Below are positions 59,069-64,000 of a DNA stretch of 64,000 bases, piece by piece (position 1 is the stretch's first letter; each line of letters begins with the position of its first letter). The notes below the pieces were generated by a model. It did not search any database. It saw nothing but the letters and a program-made list of their open reading frames with translations, and had not been told where the DNA came from. The DNA is from Parafrankia irregularis (GTDB lineage: Bacteria > Actinomycetota > Actinomycetes > Frankiales > Frankiaceae). A program made the translations under genes and the position numbers. The stretch covers positions 17,145 to 81,144 of the forward strand of contig NZ_FAOZ01000035.1 of NCBI RefSeq assembly GCF_001536285.1, read 5' to 3'.

Positions 59069-59839
59069 GTGCGGACTGACGCTGGATCGTCACGTTTCGC
59101 CGCATGCCGGAGGCTTGTCATCGCCACTGTCTCGGCCGGCGCTGTCCCGGTCGCCGCTGTCTCGGTCGTCCTCACCCTCTGCGCGGGCGTGTCCCTCGCC
59201 GGGTGCGGCGACGCGCAGGGCCGGTCGGCCGGCGCACCGCCCCCAGCCCGCCCCGGCTCCGCCACCACTTCGGCGGCATCGGCCGGCGCCGGCGCCGGCG
59301 CCGGGGCCGGGGCCGGCACCGAGGCACCGGCAACCACCGCCGCCGCCGGGCCCGCCGCCACGGCCGCCACGGGCGCGGCAGGCCCCGCGGGCACGGGAGG
59401 TACGGGCGGAGCCGCCGGTGGGCCCGCGGCCAGGGACGACTCCCCCGCCGGCGCCGGCCGGGTCGTCTCCGCCTACTACGGCGAGATCAACGCGGCCGCG
59501 CAGGCCGGCCGGGTCGCCGACATCTCCGCGACCGCGCTGCCCGGCTGCCAGACCTGCGCGCTCGACGTCGGCATGACCCGCTACCTCGACCAGACCGGCG
59601 CCCGGGCCGCCCAGGCACCCTACGAGATCACCGGCCTGGCGGCGGGAGCACGCCGCGGCACCGTCGTCGACGTCCGGTTCGCCGCGACCACCCGCGCGGT
59701 CGGGCTCCTCGACCCGGCCGGGCGCGACGCCGGGCAGGTGCCCGCGGTCCCGACCCGCTCCGCCGTCGCACGGCTCGTCCTGACCGGCCCGGGCTGGCGC
59801 ATCCAGAACATCACCTACGCGGCGGGACGGCCGTCATGA
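59069..59839 (+). CDS. Putative lipoprotein, DUF6318-like
   Basis: A 256-residue exported protein with signal peptide and lipobox (VSLAGC), then a low-complexity Ala/Gly/Pro/Thr stretch (about residues 55-120) and a C-terminal domain (RVVSAYYGEINAAAQAGRVA, LPGCQTCALDVG with a CxxC pair). This domain resembles actinobacterial DUF6318. Function is unknown. It overlaps the next gene by 4 bp (ATGA), so both are probably made together. Confidence 0.72.
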   Translation: MRTDAGSSRFAACRRLVIATVSAGAVPVAAVSVVLTLCAGVSLAGCGDAQGRSAGAPPPARPGSATTSAASAGAGAGAGAGAGTEAPATTAAAGPAATAATGAAGPAGTGGTGGAAGGPAARDDSPAGAGRVVSAYYGEINAAAQAGRVADISATALPGCQTCALDVGMTRYLDQTGARAAQAPYEITGLAAGARRGTVVDVRFAATTRAVGLLDPAGRDAGQVPAVPTRSAVARLVLTGPGWRIQNITYAAGRPS

Positions 59840-60750
59840 GCGGCAGCCGCCCCCGCCCCGGTCCCCGTGCTCACCCGCCGACCTCGGCCCGCGCGGCCAC
59901 CCGCACCATGCTGGTGGGGGCGGCGGTGATCGCCGCGATACTGGCGCCCGGCGGCGGACCGCTGCCCGGCGCCACCCGGCCGGCCCTCGCCGCACCAGAC
60001 CCGCAGGGCGCCTGCACGGGAGCCGTCTGGGGCAGCTGCGACACCCGCGCCACGGACAACGGCTTCCAGTACCACTACCGCGGCGGCTACCTCACCAAGG
60101 TCCCGCTCGACGACGGCACCGGCACCGGTGGTGGCTGCGGCGACGACTGCCCACCCGACCCGGACGCGAGATGCGCGGCGCTGACCGGTGTCGGAGCCCC
60201 CCCGGAGATGACCGCGGCGGAGCGGGCCGAGTACGACGCCCTGATCGCCGACTGCGGGCCGGTCCTCTACGACCCCGACGGCATCGCCGTCGACGACCTC
60301 GCCGCACAGTTCGCCGACTACCTGCGCGAGGAGCTGCTGCCCACCCCGAAGGTCGTCGTCCAGCCGATCGGGAACAGCTTCGCGAACCTCCCGACGATCA
60401 TGTACACCGGCGTGCCCGCCGCGTTCACCTTCGACGTCACCCAACCGGTGCTGGCGACGATCAGCGCGGTCCCGCACTACTCCTGGCAGTTCGGCGACGG
60501 CGAGACCGGCCCGGACGCCCCCGGCCGACCCTACGACCCGGCGATCTCCCCCCGCGACCACCCGGACGCCTACGTCACCCACCAGTACCACCGGCCCGGG
60601 ACGTACCAGGTGACCCTCACCGTGACCTGGGACGGCTACTTCACCGTCCCCGGCGTCGCCCAGGCCTTCCCCCTCGACGCCGTCGCCCTCAACGCCACCA
60701 CCCCGATCACCATCGAGGAAGCCGGCGGCGTCCTCGTCGGCAACGACTGA
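59836..60750 (+). CDS. Secreted PKD-domain protein
   Basis: A 304-residue protein with an N-terminal export signal (TMLVGAAVIAAILAPGG, cleavage near ALAAPDPQ). It has several cysteines (for example GGGCGDDC) in the first half and one PKD-like domain at the C-terminal half (HYSWQFGDGETGPDAPG; YVTHQYHRPGTYQVTLTV). PKD domains usually bind proteins or carbohydrates at the cell surface. It is coupled to the lipoprotein gene upstream. Confidence 0.78.
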   Translation: MSGSRPRPGPRAHPPTSARAATRTMLVGAAVIAAILAPGGGPLPGATRPALAAPDPQGACTGAVWGSCDTRATDNGFQYHYRGGYLTKVPLDDGTGTGGGCGDDCPPDPDARCAALTGVGAPPEMTAAERAEYDALIADCGPVLYDPDGIAVDDLAAQFADYLREELLPTPKVVVQPIGNSFANLPTIMYTGVPAAFTFDVTQPVLATISAVPHYSWQFGDGETGPDAPGRPYDPAISPRDHPDAYVTHQYHRPGTYQVTLTVTWDGYFTVPGVAQAFPLDAVALNATTPITIEEAGGVLVGND

Positions 60751-60830
60751 CCTCACCCCACCCCCGACGGATGTCGGGATCGACAGAGCGGCCGTCCGCT
60801 CTGTGACGGTACGTGGCAGGCTTGGCACTT

Positions 60831-63800
60831 ATGACGGGGGTCATCGGGGGCCAGAACGGCGGCACGGGAACGCCAGCGACTCGCCGCGCGGTCTTCATCA
60901 GCTATGCGGCGGCGGACGAGCCTTGGGCGCTGTGGGTCGCCTGGCAGCTGCAACAGGCCGGATACCAGCCCCGGCTACAGGCCTGGCACGCGGTTCCCGG
61001 CCGCAACCTCGTCGAATGGACCGTTCAGGAGCTGACGGCGGCGTCCTGCGTAGTGGTGATCCTCTCCCCCGCCTACCTCAGGTCCGAGTGGCCCAGGGCG
61101 GAGTTGAACTCGGCGCTGGCGGATTCAGTCTCCGGGCGCCGGCTGCTGGTTCCCGTTCGGGTGGTGCCGTGCGAGTCGCCGCCGCTGATACGTGAGATCG
61201 CCCGGATCAGCCTGGTCGACCGCGGCGAGGACGACGCCCACAGAGTTCTGATCGAGGGGATGCGGGCGGCCTTCGGAGGTCAGGCAACGACTCCCAAGAT
61301 TTCACCGGCCTTTCCGGGTGACAGCGGCGAGGTCAGGGGCCAGCCGGCACCACCGTTCCCGGGACCGGACCGAGATGCGTTGACCGCCCAACTACTCGAA
61401 CTGGCAGAGGAGGCGTGCCGACTACGCCATCCCGAGGCGACGATCCGCCGGGGCAGGGCACGCGGGCTGTCCGGCTACCTGGACGTGGCCGGGGAACGCG
61501 ACGGCGAACGGCAACGGTGGCCCGTAGGGGTCAGCATCGATTCCCCCGACGTGGCCGCGGTCGAGGCCTTCTACGAGGCGGTGGTGAAGCCGGTCTACGT
61601 GCCGATCGACGAGTTCGTGGGTTCCGAGCTGGTCCATCTCGGTGATCCCGCAGGGGAAGAGGCTCTCCGTCACGCTCGGCGGCACCGGATCCAGGTGTTC
61701 AGCCTGACAAAGTTCGAGGGCCGCTGGGATCCGCGCCGGTATGTGGCCCGCCAGACGCAGCGCCTAACCGATGATCCCACGTATCCACCTGGATTGTACG
61801 TGCCGCAACGCTACACCGTGGCCGGCAATGCCATCGACAGCCTCATCGTCGGCCGGGGCGAACGGCACGACGTACAGGATGACGTGTTTGCCGCGATGCG
61901 CGACTGGCTTGATGTTGAGGAAGCACGCTTCCTGCTGGTGCTGGGTGCCTTCGGGCACGGCAAGACCTTCCTGCTCAGGGAACTCGCCCGGAGAATCCCG
62001 AAGGAGCTGCCCCAGATCGTGCCGATACTGGTCGAGCTGCGGACCCTGGAGAAGACACATTCGATCGACGACCTACTGGCACTACACCTGAGCAAGGAGG
62101 GCGAGCACGGCGTCGATGTCCGTAAGGTGCGCCGCAAGGTGGACCAAGGCCAAGTCGTGCTTCTCTTCGACGGGTTCGACGAGCTGGCGCTGCGGGTGAC
62201 CTACGACAACGCGGCCGAATACCTACGCATGGTCCTCTCCGCGGTTACCGGCCGGGCCAAGGTGGTCCTGACCAGCCGGACCCAGCATTTTCTCACCAAC
62301 AGCCAGCACCGCACCGAGCTCGGTACCGCAGTGCGGCTCGGGGCAGGTAGCCGCGAGATCCACCTCGCCGACTTCGACCACGACCAGATCCGCCAGTTCC
62401 TCGTCCAGCTTTTCCGCCGACAGGTCACCGCAGAGACTGAGACTCGCGGGGCCGCCCTCACTGATGAGGAAAGCTGCGCGGAGGCGACCCGGCGAGCCGA
62501 GAGCCGGCTCACCCTCATCGGTTCCATCCGTGACTTGCTGGGCCTGTCAGCCAATCCCCGCATGCTGGGGTTCATCGCCGACCTCGACGAAGAGGATTTG
62601 CTGAACGCCCGCGCGGCCGACGGCACCATCACCTCCGCGGACCTGTACGCCAAGCTGCTGGAGCGCTGGCTACACCACGAGGTGGCACGCCGTCGACCGA
62701 CCCGCGGCGGGCACCAGACTCTCGATGCCGACCAGTTACGGCGGGCCGTCGACGCGCTCGCGGTCTTCCTGTGGGAAAGCGGGCAGGACACCACGGACCT
62801 CGCCGGCCTATCGACTACCGTGCAGGCGACCCTGAACGACCTTGGGGAAGCGAAGATTGAACCGGGGCATGCAGTATTCATGGTCGGCTCCGGCAGCCTG
62901 CTCACGCGCACCGACGACAACACGTTCAGCTTCGTACACCGCTCCGTGCTGGAGTATCTCGTCGCCGTGCAGGCTGCCGCCCAGCTCGCCCAGACGGACG
63001 ACGAGGTCGCCCCAGGGCTGCTCTCCGGACGAGAGATGTCCGAGCTGATGGTCGACTTCTTGCACGGCGCCGCCCCGCACGCCGATTTACGGCGATGGGC
63101 CCGTTCCGCCCTAGCCGACCGCAGGGATACCAATGGCACGGCTCGCAGCAATGCCCTGCGTATCACCCGCCGGATGGACCTGACCATCGACGGCGCTCAG
63201 CTCGCCGGTCAGGACCTGCGCGGCCAAGACCTGGCCGGCCAGAACCTGCGGTTCGCGAACATGCGCGGGGCCAACCTCAGCGGGGCCCGCCTACACCACG
63301 CCGACCTGACTGGCGCCAACCTCACCGGCGCCAACCTCACCGGCGCGCTACTCGTCCACCCCGCTCTCAGCGGGGCACGGCTGACCAGCAGCCTCTGGAC
63401 GGACGCGGCGCTCCTCAACCCGCTGCTCGACTCCGAGGCCGCGCAAAGTCCCGAGCTTGCCCGAGCCGCGATCCCCGGCCGCGACCCCGTCGATCTCATG
63501 GTTCTTCCTGGCCCCGCCGCCATCACCTGCGCCGCAGTCACCCCCGACGGTGTTCTCGCGGTCGGTTGGGGTCCAACCGTGGCGCTCCTGCACATGGCCA
63601 CCCTGCGCCCGCTACGCCTGCTGACCGGCCATCACGGCTTGGTGGAGGCGGTGGCGTTCTCCCCGGACGGCACCACCCTCGCGACCGCTGACCGCGGCGG
63701 AGCGGTCCACCTGTGGGAAACCACCACTGGCCGACAAACCCGGAAACTAACCGGCCACCACGGCTGGGTGAAGACAGTGGCATTCTCCCCGGACGGCACC

Positions 63801-64000
63801 ACCCTCGCCACCAGCGACACCAGCGGAGCAGTCCGCCTGTGGGAAACCAGCACCGGCCAACAAACCCAGAAACTGACCAGCGGCAGCGGTGTGGAGACGG
63901 TGAGGTTCTCCCCGGACGGCACCACCCTCGCCACCGGCGACCGCAGCGGAGCAGTGCGTCTGTGGGCGACCACAACTGGCCAACAAACCCGGAGACTGAC
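60831..64000 (+). CDS. TIR-NACHT-pentapeptide-WD40 (STAND) protein, 3' end beyond window
   Basis: At least 1056 residues; the frame stays open to the right edge. Residues about 18-150 are a TIR domain (RRAVFISYAAADEPWALWVA; SPAYLRSEWPRAEL with candidate catalytic Glu E91). Residues 150-350 are an unassigned region. A NACHT NTPase follows with Walker A GAFGHGKT (372-379) and Walker B LLFDGFDEL (D447, E451). Pentapeptide repeats (ADLTGANLTGANLTG) lie near residues 785-845 and WD40 repeats from about 900. Such architectures are typical of NLR-like immune or signalling proteins. ATG 60831 fits; no partner gene is seen. Confidence 0.88.
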   Translation, partial: MTGVIGGQNGGTGTPATRRAVFISYAAADEPWALWVAWQLQQAGYQPRLQAWHAVPGRNLVEWTVQELTAASCVVVILSPAYLRSEWPRAELNSALADSVSGRRLLVPVRVVPCESPPLIREIARISLVDRGEDDAHRVLIEGMRAAFGGQATTPKISPAFPGDSGEVRGQPAPPFPGPDRDALTAQLLELAEEACRLRHPEATIRRGRARGLSGYLDVAGERDGERQRWPVGVSIDSPDVAAVEAFYEAVVKPVYVPIDEFVGSELVHLGDPAGEEALRHARRHRIQVFSLTKFEGRWDPRRYVARQTQRLTDDPTYPPGLYVPQRYTVAGNAIDSLIVGRGERHDVQDDVFAAMRDWLDVEEARFLLVLGAFGHGKTFLLRELARRIPKELPQIVPILVELRTLEKTHSIDDLLALHLSKEGEHGVDVRKVRRKVDQGQVVLLFDGFDELALRVTYDNAAEYLRMVLSAVTGRAKVVLTSRTQHFLTNSQHRTELGTAVRLGAGSREIHLADFDHDQIRQFLVQLFRRQVTAETETRGAALTDEESCAEATRRAESRLTLIGSIRDLLGLSANPRMLGFIADLDEEDLLNARAADGTITSADLYAKLLERWLHHEVARRRPTRGGHQTLDADQLRRAVDALAVFLWESGQDTTDLAGLSTTVQATLNDLGEAKIEPGHAVFMVGSGSLLTRTDDNTFSFVHRSVLEYLVAVQAAAQLAQTDDEVAPGLLSGREMSELMVDFLHGAAPHADLRRWARSALADRRDTNGTARSNALRITRRMDLTIDGAQLAGQDLRGQDLAGQNLRFANMRGANLSGARLHHADLTGANLTGANLTGALLVHPALSGARLTSSLWTDAALLNPLLDSEAAQSPELARAAIPGRDPVDLMVLPGPAAITCAAVTPDGVLAVGWGPTVALLHMATLRPLRLLTGHHGLVEAVAFSPDGTTLATADRGGAVHLWETTTGRQTRKLTGHHGWVKTVAFSPDGTTLATSDTSGAVRLWETSTGQQTQKLTSGSGVETVRFSPDGTTLATGDRSGAVRLWATTTGQQTRRL

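Overview
The window is one block of high-GC actinobacterial chromosome: almost every third codon position is G or C, starts are often GTG, and ATGA/GTGA stop-start overlaps are frequent. A type I glutamine synthetase gene sits about 0.5 kb upstream of a eukaryote-like type II gene. This arrangement is known from Frankia and Streptomyces. Together with gene content and style it points to Frankia or a close relative, although no search was run. From memory, the gene order follows the mycobacterial Rv2193-Rv2225 core region (ctaE-qcr, ctaC, adoK, erpA-like, cobTS, gcvT, pepA, sucB, lipBA, glnA1, glnE, glnA2, panB), with genes from outside that block interspersed.

Region by region. 1-11 kb: the cytochrome bcc-aa3 respiratory branch in two minus-strand blocks (ctaE-qcrC-qcrA leaving the left edge; ctaC-ctaD-ctaF at 8-11 kb). 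Between them lie a Fur-family regulator with rubrerythrin and a DUF3501 protein, a degenerate receiver protein and trpD. 11-17 kb: sulfur and Fe-S functions (cysteine desulfurase, TusA-like carrier, ErpA-like carrier) with adenosine kinase and quinolinate synthase. 17-20 kb: an aldo/keto reductase and an autoregulated TetR/F420-type nitroreductase pair with a double palindromic operator. 20-26.4 kb: cobalamin lower-ligand assembly (a PhnP-like/CobU fusion, CobT, CobS), interrupted on the other strand by a 14-repeat WD40 gene. 26.6-38.5 kb: one-carbon and lipoate metabolism (GcvT, PepA, dihydrolipoyl dehydrogenase, E2 subunit, LipB, LipA) with a TIGR01777 epimerase, a membrane pseudokinase and a peptidase E. 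39-49 kb: nitrogen assimilation, with glnA1 and glnII each behind a GlnR-type box and glnE translationally coupled to glnA2. 49-57 kb: NAD synthetase, ThrS, PanB, a BtuF-like receptor and F420:NADPH oxidoreductase. 57-64 kb: a XerD-type recombinase, two exported proteins, and at the right edge a large TIR-NACHT-pentapeptide-WD40 protein cut by the window end.

The genes connect functionally. LipA/LipB make the lipoyl groups carried by the E2 protein and the glycine cleavage system to which GcvT belongs. The desulfurase and ErpA-like carrier can supply Fe-S clusters to QcrA, NadA and LipA. NadA and NadE bracket NAD synthesis. GlnE acts on GlnA1, which keeps the adenylylation tyrosine, while the linked GlnA2 has lost it.

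The most unusual signals are a pair of intergenic hairpins (7.7 kb and 26.5 kb) with a conserved core and covarying arms, a 22-bp tandem array upstream of pepA, a 15-bp perfect inverted repeat around the trpD start, and the multidomain TIR-NACHT protein. No tRNA, rRNA, insertion sequence or CRISPR array was recognised.
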